Shown here: piece by piece, positions 8,201 through 16,633 of the stretch | Layout of the letters: the number at the start of each line of letters is the position of its first letter | Position numbering within the stretch: the first letter of the stretch is position 1 | Source: an uncultured Spartobacteria bacterium | GTDB lineage: Bacteria > Verrucomicrobiota > Verrucomicrobiia > Chthoniobacterales > Chthoniobacteraceae | DNA: 36,041 nucleotides | Direction: 5' to 3' | NCBI GenBank assembly: GCA_903929475.1 | Contig: CAIYUV010000051.1 | Span: 1 to 36,041 of the forward strand | Notes under the pieces: generated by a model | Databases searched by the model: none | The model's input: the letters and a program-made list of their open reading frames with translations, nothing else | Told to the model about the DNA's origin: nothing | Translations under genes and position numbers: made by a program

Positions 8201-8907
8201 AGCGAGACAAAGCTGCAGGACAGGTTTCGCTTTTCGGTGATATGATGTCCGGCAGCGCGCCGACGCCAGCGAAGCGCGCGAGCATCGTCGTGCCGCCGTG
8301 GTCGCAGTCGGAGAAACTCGCTTTTGAAAAAGAACTGCTCGGCTTTTACGTCACCGGTCACCCGCTCGATGAATATCGTGGAGAGTTGGAAAAATCGAAA
8401 TACACGCCCATCGCAAAACTTTCCGAGCAGGAGACGAAGAGCAACGTGACCATCGCCGGCCAGCTTGCGTCGGTGGATAGAAAGTTCACCAAAAAGGACG
8501 GCAAGCCCTTCGCCATCGTCATCCTCGAAGACCTCACCGACCAACTCGAAGTGATGGTGTGGAGCGAGGCATTCACCAAATTTCAAAAGCATCTGGAAGC
8601 GGGCAAAGTCATCGCACTCAGCGGCAGGCTTGATTTGCGCGAGGAAGGCCCGCGCGTGACTGCGGACAAGATCGAGCCGCTGACGAAGCTGGACGCGAAG
8701 CCGATCATCCTGAAGCTCGATCGCGCGAAGGCTACCGTGAGTGACTTGATCACCATCCGCGACATCATCGCCCGCAACCCCGGCACACGGCGCATCGAGT
8801 TGCGTTTCATCGGCGGGGAAAAGCCATTGCGCATCGTGCCGGACGATGCTTTTCGTTTGAATCTCACCGAGGCAGCAAAGACGGAACTTGCCCGATGGAT
8901 TTCATGA
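5281..8907 (+). CDS. dnaE: DNA polymerase III subunit alpha
   Basis: A 1208-residue replicative polymerase, close to the usual 1,150-1,200 residues of DnaE1. The PHP domain comes first, with H7-x-H9, ITDHG, GCEVY and NDVH motifs all present, so its metal site looks intact. The polymerase core has GPGRGSAAGS at about 358-367 and P-D400-I-D402-V-D404-F, which supplies catalytic aspartates; M-L-K-C-D-F-L-G-L downstream is the region of the third. The FNRSHSAAYAWVSYQTAYLK segment is near 760. An OB fold follows at about 1055-1130 (VTIAGQLASV onward). An acidic insert (EDIEPDVNFDDLPAA) precedes the fingers/OB part. It is the only replication gene here. Its stop overlaps the phytase-like gene (ATGA), so the two may be co-transcribed. 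Confidence 0.97.
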   Translation: MPDSFVHLHCHTEYSTLDGACRVGAAVKKASKLGMPALAITDHGVMFGAVEFYQECKKQGIKPIIGCEVYVAPDSHLRKSAVTKQEGNFHFTLLAQNEDGYKNLIKLVSIAHLDGFYYKPRIDKELLAAHAKGLIGLSGCLKGEVPYAIHAEDNLKKAMELGAAYRDILGPENYFIEMCDHGIEQQIKVNRALPKIARELGVGMVATNDVHFLNRDDHDAHDVLICIGTGVNVTDERRMHYVPEVYFKTPEEMRALWSSHPDACDNTLAIAERCGFELDTSPKYPSYAPPKGKTQNEYLREITEAGLRRRYGADADSEIVRSRYELEFRVLEKAGFINYFLIVWDFIDWAKKQGIPVGPGRGSAAGSIVAYAMGITDIDPIKFKLLFERFLNPERVSPPDIDVDFCVNRRSEVIEYVRQKYGERAVSQIITFGTLGAKSVVRDVARVLGWSYNDADRIAKMIPNELGITLAGFDKKNKDTGEMEHTAGAIDKNPELAAAVKSEQATKQLWDAAVKLEGITRGTGVHAAGVVIGDRDLSDYIPLSRANDGSIVSQYEMGALTEVGMLKCDFLGLKTLTVITDAVVLIRKHTPDFNIDTIPLNDQPVFDMLNRGETVAVFQLESGGMVGVCKQFAISDIEDINAILALYRPGPMELIGDYIKRKRGKAKVKAPHELLNEMTRETYGVMIYQEQVMQAAQILAGYTLGGADLLRRAMGKKDKEKMAKERIKFCEGCAKLHGIKEEKANEIFDTLEKFAGYGFNRSHSAAYAWVSYQTAYLKANYPVEFMSAVMSNEVANMDKISIFVTECERLGIKLLAPDINYSGLKFEPAEVSAEGVAALKELRRQKKPEDASIEDIEPDVNFDDLPAASKKSVAAETVSKVPAEPKPRIGAIRYGLAAIKNVGGLAMQAAIAERESGGIFKSIEDFCARVDSKKINRKVVESLVKCGAFDFTQTDRAQLFAEVEAAMAAAASSQRDKAAGQVSLFGDMMSGSAPTPAKRASIVVPPWSQSEKLAFEKELLGFYVTGHPLDEYRGELEKSKYTPIAKLSEQETKSNVTIAGQLASVDRKFTKKDGKPFAIVILEDLTDQLEVMVWSEAFTKFQKHLEAGKVIALSGRLDLREEGPRVTADKIEPLTKLDAKPIILKLDRAKATVSDLITIRDIIARNPGTRRIELRFIGGEKPLRIVPDDAFRLNLTEAAKTELARWIS

Positions 8908-9854
8908 TCAGGGCGTATTTGTTCATCCTACTGTTCGCTGGCGTTACGCTTGCCGGGACAAAAATCGAGTCCGTTACGGGGCAGTCTTCGCTGACTATTG
9001 ACTACGATAAGGCCACGGATTTCAGCGGCATCACATGGCTCGGCGGCGAAAACTTTATGACCGTTTCGGACAAACAGAGCGCGATTTACCCATTGAATCT
9101 GCGGATTGATCCCAACACGGGACAGCTGTTGGACGGCAAATTTGGCGAGAGGATTTCTGTGAAGACGAAGTTCAATGACTTCGAGGGCATTGCGTATTTG
9201 CCGGAGTTGAAGCGCATCTACATCAGCGCGGAGGGAGGCAATGGCATTGTCGGCTTCGATATGCGGGGCGATGCGACTTTCGCTGTCGCGGTGCCGGATG
9301 TTTTCAAGCGCGCACGCACGAACAAGAGTCTGGAATCGCTGTCTTTTGGAGCAGGCGCGTTGTGGACTGCGAACGAGGGCGCGCTCGAAGGCGACGGGCG
9401 TCCGAGCGGAAGGGGTGAGGGAACTGTGGTGCGGCTGCAAAAATTCGATGCGAGCTTCCGCGCTGTAGCCCAGTTTGCCTACCGCACAGAGCCCGGCCCG
9501 GCGGGTGCGCTGGAGGCCGTTACCGGCGTGAGCGACTTACTTGCGCTTCCGGACGGTGGGTTGCTGGCACTGGAGCGCGTGCTGACTTCGCACGGGCTGA
9601 TGGCGAAGATTTTCCAGGTGGACTTCATCGGCGCGACCGACACTTCAGCAATTCAAAAGCTCGAAGGCGCTGTTTTCACGCCGGTGAAAAAGACGCTGCT
9701 GTTTGAGAAGAGCACATTCACGACGAACTACGAAGGAATCACGCTGGGGCCGAAGCTGGCTGGCGGCTGGCGGAGTTTGCTGCTCATTGCCGACAGCGGT
9801 GGTGCGACGAAGCACACGCTCATGCCGTTGCGTATTTTTCTGGATGCGAAATGA
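8904..9854 (+). CDS. secreted esterase-like/phytase-like domain protein
   Basis: A 316-residue protein with a signal peptide (MIRAYLFILLFAGVTLAGTK) and a single domain matching the esterase-like activity of phytase family. Typical features are D-F-S-G-I-T-W-L-G near the start, F-N-D-F-E-G-I-A-Y, N-K-S-L-E-S-L-S, L-W-T-A-N-E-G and a final N-Y-E-G-I-T-L-G-P, which are the blade motifs of a beta-propeller-like fold. Family members are exported and often found near phosphate genes, but enzymatic activity is rarely shown. The ATG at 8904 overlaps the dnaE stop as ATGA and gives a basic signal-peptide start; an ATG at 8895 is the alternative, adding M-D-F. It converges with the pseudopilin gene three bases away, with no obvious terminator. 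Confidence 0.8.
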   Translation: MIRAYLFILLFAGVTLAGTKIESVTGQSSLTIDYDKATDFSGITWLGGENFMTVSDKQSAIYPLNLRIDPNTGQLLDGKFGERISVKTKFNDFEGIAYLPELKRIYISAEGGNGIVGFDMRGDATFAVAVPDVFKRARTNKSLESLSFGAGALWTANEGALEGDGRPSGRGEGTVVRLQKFDASFRAVAQFAYRTEPGPAGALEAVTGVSDLLALPDGGLLALERVLTSHGLMAKIFQVDFIGATDTSAIQKLEGAVFTPVKKTLLFEKSTFTTNYEGITLGPKLAGGWRSLLLIADSGGATKHTLMPLRIFLDAK

Positions 9855-9857
9855 CGA

Positions 9858-10691
9858 CTATATGCCGGGGTTTGGATCTTCAGTGGGATCCGGAGTCCAG
9901 AAAATGGCTGATGGGTTGGTTGAAGACAGTGTTGCGTCCCAGATGATTGTGCCAGACGTGGTGAGCAGATCTTTTCCGGAAACCTCCTCTGCGTGGCCGT
10001 CAAAAAAAACGAGGATGCCTTTGTTGGTGTAGCGCGCGACAAAGGCTTGTGCGTTTGCTTTGCAACTGCCGCTGTAGTCAGTCTTCGAGATGGCGGGATG
10101 CGCTCTCAATTCACCGGGAAGTCCTCTTTCTAGGAATAGCACTGTCCGGGATGGAAGTTGGACTGTGCTGATGTTCATATCAGCCTTGAGGCCGGTAAAA
10201 GTTTTTACGTTATTGGGTCCGCGTGCTCTATGATGGAGCTTCGTGTTCATAGCTATGGCAAAGAGCGGTTGGTTTTTGATTTGCTTCATCGGATACTGAG
10301 CACCAGGAAGGTAGAGGATGTTTTGATGGGTGTAGAAATCCGCTGTCCTCCTCTCTTGGTAGAAGTCCGCCACGGATTTTTCCCTCAGTTGGTGTGGTAT
10401 GGCATTATACCAGGCTTTCTCAGTGTTGGCTGCGGCGAAGCTTGCCCAACCGAGTTCCTTGCCGGGTGCATCTTCAGCGGGAATCACGCCAGAGTTTTCA
10501 GCAGTGTAGGTGTGGACGGCCGCAGCAAGCTGCTTCATGCGATTGAGTGCCGTCATTTTATTCGCGTTGGCACGCATCCGCACGATGATGGGATAGGCTA
10601 TCGCTGCAAGCACAGTGATGATCGCAATAACGACCAACATTTCCATGAGGGTGAACCCTTGGTGGCGTGATTGAGTGGATTTGGATTGCAT
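9858..10691 (-). CDS. type II secretion-like pseudopilin (prepilin N-terminal cleavage/methylation domain)
   Basis: A 277-residue protein with a short basic leader ending in G, then F-T-L-M-E-M-L-V-V-I-A-I-I-T-V-L, the class III prepilin signal with the conserved Glu at +5 and a hydrophobic helix that anchors and assembles the subunit. After the helix the sequence is a variable globular domain. Near the C-terminus N-K-G-I-L-V-F-F-D-G-H-A-E-E-V corresponds to the DG-containing tail motif of H-X9-DG-type pseudopilins, a group expanded in Planctomycetes and Verrucomicrobia. It would be processed by a prepilin peptidase not seen here. The ATG at 10691 was chosen over a GTG at 10721, which would overlap the upstream gene. 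It follows the DUF4956 gene with 19 bases between them, so co-transcription is likely. Confidence 0.85.
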   Translation of the reverse strand: MQSKSTQSRHQGFTLMEMLVVIAIITVLAAIAYPIIVRMRANANKMTALNRMKQLAAAVHTYTAENSGVIPAEDAPGKELGWASFAAANTEKAWYNAIPHQLREKSVADFYQERRTADFYTHQNILYLPGAQYPMKQIKNQPLFAIAMNTKLHHRARGPNNVKTFTGLKADMNISTVQLPSRTVLFLERGLPGELRAHPAISKTDYSGSCKANAQAFVARYTNKGILVFFDGHAEEVSGKDLLTTSGTIIWDATLSSTNPSAIFWTPDPTEDPNPGI

Positions 10692-10710
10692 GAAGATTTT
10701 TGGCTGCCTG

Positions 10711-11532
10711 CTAGTCGTCACTCAATGTGCGGTTGGGCGAGGTGGAGGTGAGATAAACGCGGTTATTGCCGTTGATTTGCTGGATCGCGGAGACGAGTTC
10801 ACCGGGGCTGTATTCCGGCTTGAGGCTGATGGTGTAGCGGAGTTCGGTCATCATACCGGCCTGAATGGATTCGACTGAGATCAGATCATACATTTCCAAG
10901 AACTTGGTGAATGTTTCCTTAAATGCAAAGTCGAAGTTGATGTCATTTGTGACACGAATCCGAAGGTTGTGACTGGCCCGGTTTGGTGCGAACCAGTTGG
11001 CGCGAGAGAAACCGTATATGATGGCTGAGATAAGGAGGGTGGTTGCCATCGCGAGCCCATATTGACGGGCACCTACGGCCAGACCGGCGGCCATAGCGAG
11101 AAAAATAAAGCTGATATCACGAGCCTCGGAGAGAGTCACGCGGAAGCGAATAATCGAAAACGCTGCAAACATGCCGAATGCGGTTGCCTGAGCTTTTTGA
11201 CTGCTACCTCCGCGAACCACCATCACGATCATGGTGACGACGGTGCCCAAAATGATCAGCGTGTGAACGTAATCCTGGGAAAGTTTTGGGCCGCGGAATG
11301 TGGCCTTATAGACGGCTGCAATGAGGGACATGAGGCCGAACGAGAGAATGGTCGCGAAGAAAATTTCCGGCAGGCCGGGCTGTTCGGCTTTAAAATTCAG
11401 AGTGGTGTGGAAGAAATCCACAATAGGTTGCAGAAATCCAAATTGGTTTAAGAAGCTCAATAGCGGGCCCAACTCATCAGGATCGGGTATGTCAGTAGGG
11501 GCGACATTGGCGAGGGCGTTTAAATGAATCAT
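10711..11532 (-). CDS. DUF4956 domain membrane protein
   Basis: A 273-residue protein. The N-terminal third is soluble, then about four hydrophobic segments lie between residues 60 and 175 (for example FFATILSFGLMSLIAAVYKA and TLIILGTVVTMIVMVVRGG). A cytoplasmic C-terminal domain of about 95 residues follows, with a beta-alpha-beta pattern (LRIRVTNDINFDFAFKETF onward) similar to small regulatory domains. A G-M-F-A-A-F-S-I-I-R-F-R segment between membrane helices is typical of DUF4956. Such genes commonly sit beside VTC-domain genes, as here, 28 bases downstream of one. A joint role in polyphosphate or in an envelope polymer is possible but not shown. The CotH gene often found with this pair is absent from the window. 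Confidence 0.85.
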   Translation of the reverse strand: MIHLNALANVAPTDIPDPDELGPLLSFLNQFGFLQPIVDFFHTTLNFKAEQPGLPEIFFATILSFGLMSLIAAVYKATFRGPKLSQDYVHTLIILGTVVTMIVMVVRGGSSQKAQATAFGMFAAFSIIRFRVTLSEARDISFIFLAMAAGLAVGARQYGLAMATTLLISAIIYGFSRANWFAPNRASHNLRIRVTNDINFDFAFKETFTKFLEMYDLISVESIQAGMMTELRYTISLKPEYSPGELVSAIQQINGNNRVYLTSTSPNRTLSDD

Positions 11533-11560
11533 AGGTTGGTTTTAGTTTCGAAAAATTGTC

Positions 11561-12418
11561 TTAGCAGTGGGCAGGAACGAGCATGGGGATTTGCGAATAA
11601 AAATCACGACCGGTATCGGGAGCAATTTCCTTTGTAACGGCCAGCGGGGGAAGTTTCGCACGATAAGAAGGTGCCAGCATTTTCCTGAGCACAGGGTCGC
11701 TGCGTTCGAGGGCTATCGAGTATTTTGAATGACTCGCCAGCAAGCAGCCGGTTTCACCGATCATTCGGCTCAGCCAATAGGGGACGTTGCCGCTGACTTT
11801 TACTTCTAACACTGATGTGTCCTCGGAATGCAGTCGGCTTTTCGGATCGAAGCGGCGGTCATCCGGAACGGGAATAAGATTATCGAGTCGGTAGAAAATG
11901 CCGGTATCGTAAGTAATTCGGAGGTCGGATTCCGTATCAATTGCCGCGTAGGCTCTGCGGTCGTAGCGCATCAATACTGTGGGAGCGAAGCCGCGGCAAA
12001 TGACAAGGTCATTCACTATTTCCTCGACGACACGTTTACTCGCATAATCAAGTTCGACGTTCGGCCATTTTCCTTCCCCTACCCGCAGAGCCTCATCGAG
12101 AGGTATTCTCGCACGGCGCTTCACTCCGCGGCCGTCGGCTTTGTGTTTAATTTCAAGAAAAGTGGTAGGTGGCAGCTTCCCATCGAGACTGCCGTAAACC
12201 CGAATGCGGAATTTGCGCCGGTTGCTGAGTCCACGTGCCTTGTCCCAGTAGCAGTCGCGTTCAGGGGTGTCGTAATAAAGTGAGATAATCGGGTAGTAGG
12301 CCGTCTCGTCTGCATTCGCATCGGCACGTAAATGAGGCCCAAGTTTTTCCATCAGTGCCTCGCGTTGCGCGGCGCTGATGACAAACTTCATTTCAAATCT
12401 ATCGAGACGATTACTCAC
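11561..12418 (-). CDS. VTC domain (polyphosphate polymerase-like) protein
   Basis: A 285-residue single-domain protein. R-F-E-M-K-F near the start, the Y-Y-D-T strand, R-K-F-R-I-R-V-Y, F-L-E-I-K-H-K and S-V-L-E-V-K-V-S-G are the strands and basic/acidic residues that line the tunnel of the VTC fold. In yeast this domain makes polyphosphate from ATP; bacterial members are less well studied. The GTG start at 12418 is kept because the first core strand begins only a few residues later; the next ATG (12391) would remove it. Upstream bases 12419-12558 are the only available promoter region for this three-gene minus-strand group. Whether it makes polyphosphate cannot be told from sequence alone. 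Confidence 0.85.
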   Translation of the reverse strand: MSNRLDRFEMKFVISAAQREALMEKLGPHLRADANADETAYYPIISLYYDTPERDCYWDKARGLSNRRKFRIRVYGSLDGKLPPTTFLEIKHKADGRGVKRRARIPLDEALRVGEGKWPNVELDYASKRVVEEIVNDLVICRGFAPTVLMRYDRRAYAAIDTESDLRITYDTGIFYRLDNLIPVPDDRRFDPKSRLHSEDTSVLEVKVSGNVPYWLSRMIGETGCLLASHSKYSIALERSDPVLRKMLAPSYRAKLPPLAVTKEIAPDTGRDFYSQIPMLVPAHC

Positions 12419-12558
12419 TATATCGGAAAAAATTGGTGGGCAGGGTTACTTTAAGAGGTCATGTTCTGTTCGCGACTGTGGAAAAAATCAACAGGTCTGT
12501 TTGGAAAATGTAACATTTGTTTGGCGTCGAAATTCGGCAGATGAGCGATTGGGCCGGT

Positions 12559-14658
12559 TCATTCGCCGCTGAAAAACTTCCGAAACGAACGTAAAACGCC
12601 GCCGCTATTCTTCGGTTCGGACTTCTGCAGTTCGCTGTTGTCGGGCGGTGAAGAGGCCGTGGCATCCGGCTTCGAGCGGTCGCCACGGAAGGAATTCGCG
12701 GGATATTTGTCGGCGGATGCGCGCTTCATCACATCCACCCACACCGGCAGCGCGAGCGCGGCACCGTAGCCTTTCGGCACGATGGTGGCGGGCTTGTCGA
12801 GGCCGACCCACACCGAGCAGGTGAGGCTCGTAGTGTAGCCTGCGAACCACGCGTCGTGGTAGTCGTCGGTGGTGCCGGTTTTTCCGGCGGCGGTTTTATT
12901 CCAGCCCAGCGCCTTCGCGCTCGCGGCGGTTCCGTGATCGAAAACTTTTGTGAGGACTTCCGTCGTGGTCGCACACACCGCCGGATCCATCGCCTTCATG
13001 CTGATGTGACCCGCGCGGTAAATCACCTCGCCGTCCGCGTTATCAATCCGCTCGATGAGGTAGCCCTGCCTGCGCACGCCGCCATTGGCGAGGACGGTGT
13101 AGGCCAGTGCCACTTCCTTCGGCGTCGCGCCGAAATTGCCGATGTAGCTTTGCGGGTTCTGCGGTATCTCGGGGAGTCCCGCCTGCAACGCGAGTTTGGC
13201 GACATTTTCAATGCCCGCACGATTTCCCACGCGCACAGTCATCGTATTACGCGAGCGAATCAGTCCTTCCTCAGCCGGGAGTCCGCCGTTGAATTTATCG
13301 TCGCTGTTCTCGGGCCTCCATCCCGGCGCTCCGGCGATTTCTCCATGCTGGATCGGCCCGTCGCTGATTTCCTCGTCGGGCGACATCCCCTTCGCAAACG
13401 CCGCCGCATAAACGAACGGCTTGAACGTCGAGCCGACCGTCCGGTGCGCTTCGATGGCGCGGTTGAATTTGCTCTCGCGGTAATCGCGCCCGCCGACCAG
13501 CGCACGGATTCCGCCGCTGCGATTGTCCACGGCCACCACCGCGCCCTGCAAATAATCCGTCGGCAACTCCGCCTTGCGCTCTTCGTCGGAAAAATCCGCC
13601 TTCTTGGGATGCGGATAGTTTGCGCGCTGCTCCACCTTCGTGAGCGTGCGGTCGAGTGCTTTCTGTGCTTCCTCTTGGAGCGAAGGATCGATCGTCGTAT
13701 AAATGCGCAGGCCGCCCTGATCCTGCTGATCATCATCCAGCAGCGTGTCCAGTTCGCGCAGGATCATATCCATCGCATAATTCTCCTGCGTGGAGATCGT
13801 CTTTTTCGCGGCGAATTTCAGCGTCTGCTTTCGCGCGGCTTCGATTTGCTGCGCGGTGATGCCGTATTTTCCAAGTATCCACGCGCAGTCAGTCGTCAGC
13901 AGTCTGTCGAGCACCATGTCCCGCTCCGCCGTCGCGCGCTTGGAATTGGTGAAAGGCGACGCCTTCGTGGGCGCGCGGATGATGCCCGCGATCATCGCCG
14001 CTTCGCCGAGCGACAGATCCGCAGCGCCTTTTCCAAAATACACCTTGCTCGCCATCTCGATCCCATACACGCCGCTGCCGAAGTAAATACGGTTCATGTA
14101 GTGTTCGAGAATCTGCCCCTTGGAATACGCCCGCTCGATCCGCAGGGCCACGAACACCTCCAGTAATTTTCTATCAAAACTCTTCCGCTGTCCGAGCGAA
14201 TCATAGCTGTTCCGCGCGAGCTGCTGCGTCAGCGTGCTTCCGCCCTGCTGCTGGCCCTGCGCAGTCCGCACTACTGCGCGCAGCAGGCCCTTTGGATCCA
14301 CTCCGGGATGTGAAAAAAATCGCGTATCCTCCCGCGCCAGCAGCGATGCGACGAAAAACTTCGACACTTCATCGGACTTCACCGGCAGTCTGTTTTCCCC
14401 CTGCAGACGCCCCCAGATTTTTCCATCCATGTCATAGACCGTCGAGCGTTCCTTCATCACCTCCACGCCCTTCATGTCGAACCGCGAGGCGCGGAAAAAA
14501 TACACGCCAATCACGATGGAAAACACCAGTGCGCCCCACAAGAAGAGGCGCAGAAAAATCCTCCGCCAGCGGATATGCCGGCGCGGGCTGTTCTTTTTTC
14601 GACGACTGGACTTTTTAAATGAGCGACGTGCCAATTGTAGTAATGTGCGGCGCAGCAT
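12559..14658 (-). CDS. class A penicillin-binding protein (PBP1A family), bifunctional transglycosylase/transpeptidase
   Basis: A 699-residue inner-membrane enzyme that polymerises lipid II and crosslinks peptidoglycan. A very basic cytoplasmic N-terminus precedes one membrane helix (about 30-50). The GT51 domain has catalytic E110 in E-D-T-R-F-F-S-H-P-G and the GGSTLTQQLARN motif. The transpeptidase domain has S410-T-F-K413, S469-R-N471 and K593-T-G595. The last residues G-V-L-R-S-F-R-K form a short basic tail after a Ser/Pro-rich linker, similar to the end of FtsQ in this window. Starts at 14745 and 14733 are possible but would overlap the divergent ABC gene, so the ATG at 14658 (M-L-R-R-T) is preferred. 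Placement close to the dcw cluster fits a cell wall role. Confidence 0.92.
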   Translation of the reverse strand: MLRRTLLQLARRSFKKSSRRKKNSPRRHIRWRRIFLRLFLWGALVFSIVIGVYFFRASRFDMKGVEVMKERSTVYDMDGKIWGRLQGENRLPVKSDEVSKFFVASLLAREDTRFFSHPGVDPKGLLRAVVRTAQGQQQGGSTLTQQLARNSYDSLGQRKSFDRKLLEVFVALRIERAYSKGQILEHYMNRIYFGSGVYGIEMASKVYFGKGAADLSLGEAAMIAGIIRAPTKASPFTNSKRATAERDMVLDRLLTTDCAWILGKYGITAQQIEAARKQTLKFAAKKTISTQENYAMDMILRELDTLLDDDQQDQGGLRIYTTIDPSLQEEAQKALDRTLTKVEQRANYPHPKKADFSDEERKAELPTDYLQGAVVAVDNRSGGIRALVGGRDYRESKFNRAIEAHRTVGSTFKPFVYAAAFAKGMSPDEEISDGPIQHGEIAGAPGWRPENSDDKFNGGLPAEEGLIRSRNTMTVRVGNRAGIENVAKLALQAGLPEIPQNPQSYIGNFGATPKEVALAYTVLANGGVRRQGYLIERIDNADGEVIYRAGHISMKAMDPAVCATTTEVLTKVFDHGTAASAKALGWNKTAAGKTGTTDDYHDAWFAGYTTSLTCSVWVGLDKPATIVPKGYGAALALPVWVDVMKRASADKYPANSFRGDRSKPDATASSPPDNSELQKSEPKNSGGVLRSFRKFFSGE

Positions 14659-14731
14659 ATCGCAGCGTGCGCGCGAAGCCAGCTTGCTTTCTCGCTCGCC
14701 GATTGCGCGCTGAGCCAACAAAGATGTGGCC

Positions 14732-16468
14732 ATGCGCACTGTCATTCGCGTTTTTGCCTACTTGCGCCGCTATCCCGGGATGGCGGCGGGGACGCTCGCG
14801 TGCGCGATTTTCTCCACGTTGATGGCGTTTGTTTTTCCGAAAATCACGCAGCTAGTGATGGACGACATCATCGCCGGGCGCGGTGAGCGGCTGTGGACGC
14901 TCGTGGCCATCGCCGGGGCCGCGTATCTCGGGCGCGACGGTTTCAACGCATGGCGGATCATTTTGAACAACACGTTCGAGCAGCGCGTGATTTTCGATCT
15001 GCGCAGCGATCTTTATTCGCACATCCAGCGACTGCCTTTGCGGTGGTTCGATGATCGCGCGACGGGCGATATCATGACGCGATTGCTCGAAGACGTGACG
15101 GCGGTGGAGCGCATGTTGATTGACGGCATCGAGCAGGGCGTGGTTGCCGTGCTGCAAATCATCCTCGCAATCGTCGCGCTCTTTTTATGCAGCACCAAGC
15201 TTGCGTGGTTCGCGTTGCTGCCGGTGCCGTTTCTCATCGCAGGTGCGCTCACCTACACACTCACCGCGCCGCGCCGCTACCGGATTCAGCGCAAGGCTTC
15301 GTCAACGATGAATTCCCTGCTGCACGATAATCTCGCTGGCATCCGGCAAATCAAAACCTACGTTCGCGAAACGGAGGAGCACGCGCGTTTCGACGGCGTG
15401 AGCGGCGCGCTCCGCGATGCTGCTTTGCGCATCATGCGCGTGTGGGCGATTTACAGTCCCTCGATGAATTTCCTCGGCGCAATCGGTGGCGTGCTGATGC
15501 TTGGCTTCGGCGGTGGCGAAGTGCTCGCGGGGCATCTCACGCACGGCGAACTGGCGGGGCTGCTGTTTCTCGTCGCGCTGCTTTACGAACCCATCGGCAA
15601 GTTACATTCGCTCAATCAACTCATTCAGGGCGGACGCGCGGCGGGCGAGCGCGTCTTCGAGATTCTCGATGAAAAGCCGGAGCCGAGCGAAGTGGAGCAC
15701 GATCTTCCAGTCTCTGTGAAAGGCGATGTGCAGTTCGAAGATGTGTCTTTTTCCTACGGCGACGACGTGCCCACGCTGCGTCACATCACGCTGCACGCAC
15801 GACCCGGCGAGACCGTGGCGCTGGTCGGCCCCACCGGCGCCGGGAAGACGACGCTCGTGAATATGCTCACGCGTTTTTACGAATACGACGATGGGGAAAT
15901 CTGCGTGGACGGCACGCCGCTCCGCGATTTGCCGAAGGCCGCGCTGCGTTCGGCGGTGGGGATGGTCACGCAGGAGAGTTTTCTTTTTAACGGCACCGTG
16001 CGCGACAACCTCCGCCTCGGCCGTCCCTCCGCGAGCGACGATGAACAGTGGCGGGCGCTCTCGGATGCGAACGCGCGTGAGTTCGTCGAACGGCTGCCGA
16101 ACCGCATGGATACAGTGGTCGGCGAGCGCGGCGTGAAACTCAGCGTCGGCGAAAAACAGCGCGTCTCCATCGCCCGCGCGCTCCTGAAGGATCCGCCCAT
16201 CCTCATTCTCGACGAAGCCACGTCATCCGTGGATACTGAAACCGAGCGTCTCATCCAGCAGGCGCTCGATCGTCTCATGCAACGCCGCACTTCATTCGTC
16301 ATCGCACACCGGTTGAGCACCGTTCGCCATGCGGATCAAATCCTCGTGCTCGAACGCGGTCGCATCGTCGAGCGCGGCAGGCACGACGTTCTTCTCGCGC
16401 TCGGTGGAGTGTATGCGCGTCTATGCGCGAGCAGTTTTCTCGATGGCGAAATGGAGGTCTTGTCGTGA
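14732..16468 (+). CDS. MsbA-like ABC exporter, fused membrane and ATPase domains
   Basis: A 578-residue half-transporter. Six membrane helices lie in the first 300 residues. The ATPase domain follows from about 335, with Walker A G366-P-T-G-A-G-K372-T, the LSVGEKQR signature, Walker B I-L-I-L-D494-E495 and the switch histidine in A-H-R-L-S-T. It would act as a homodimer exporting a lipid or other hydrophobic compound. MsbA (lipid A flippase) and multidrug exporters of this type cannot be separated by sequence at this level, so no symbol is given. The ATG at 14732 is preferred to the GTG at 14726; both lie within bases that could be the beginning of the divergent PBP gene. The coding end is followed by 228 bases leading to mraZ. 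Confidence 0.9.
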   Translation: MRTVIRVFAYLRRYPGMAAGTLACAIFSTLMAFVFPKITQLVMDDIIAGRGERLWTLVAIAGAAYLGRDGFNAWRIILNNTFEQRVIFDLRSDLYSHIQRLPLRWFDDRATGDIMTRLLEDVTAVERMLIDGIEQGVVAVLQIILAIVALFLCSTKLAWFALLPVPFLIAGALTYTLTAPRRYRIQRKASSTMNSLLHDNLAGIRQIKTYVRETEEHARFDGVSGALRDAALRIMRVWAIYSPSMNFLGAIGGVLMLGFGGGEVLAGHLTHGELAGLLFLVALLYEPIGKLHSLNQLIQGGRAAGERVFEILDEKPEPSEVEHDLPVSVKGDVQFEDVSFSYGDDVPTLRHITLHARPGETVALVGPTGAGKTTLVNMLTRFYEYDDGEICVDGTPLRDLPKAALRSAVGMVTQESFLFNGTVRDNLRLGRPSASDDEQWRALSDANAREFVERLPNRMDTVVGERGVKLSVGEKQRVSIARALLKDPPILILDEATSSVDTETERLIQQALDRLMQRRTSFVIAHRLSTVRHADQILVLERGRIVERGRHDVLLALGGVYARLCASSFLDGEMEVLS

Positions 16469-16633
16469 TGAACCACTTTCAAAACCCAACGCTGTTCCCT
16501 TCGAGTCGTTATTGCCGTGCTCGCCAGTTTCCCGGCCTTTCCTTGGGATTTTTCGCCGTTTTTTGGAGGAGAAACCGCAGCCGCAAAAAAAATCTTCAAT
16601 TTTTCTGAAAAAATCCCTCCTTCGTGATTGACG
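16469..16633. promoter_or_regulatory. intergenic region before the dcw cluster with a TTGACG -35-like element
   Basis: Between the ABC exporter and mraZ. GGGATTTTT (16545-16553) and AAAAATCCC (16609-16617) form a 9-bp inverted repeat with a long loop, and a small TTTTT/AAAAA hairpin lies at 16600-16612; either could terminate or attenuate, weakly. TTGACG at 16628-16633 is a good -35 candidate. No convincing -10 is found at 16-19 bases; a TTAGTC lies at 21 bases. Confidence 0.35.

Noticed and set aside
4819-8592. A 1257-residue open frame on the minus strand opposite dnaE.
   Set aside because: It is a shadow of high-GC codon use in dnaE: His/Arg/Leu-rich, without domains, and antisense to an unmistakable gene.
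9858-10691. Frameshift or fusion between DUF4956 and the pseudopilin.
   Set aside because: Each has a complete domain and its own start; the DUF4956 stop is clean and the prepilin leader is intact.
12856-14166. A 436-residue plus-strand open frame opposite the class A PBP.
   Set aside because: It is Arg/His-rich, shows no motif and lies antisense to a gene with complete catalytic motifs.
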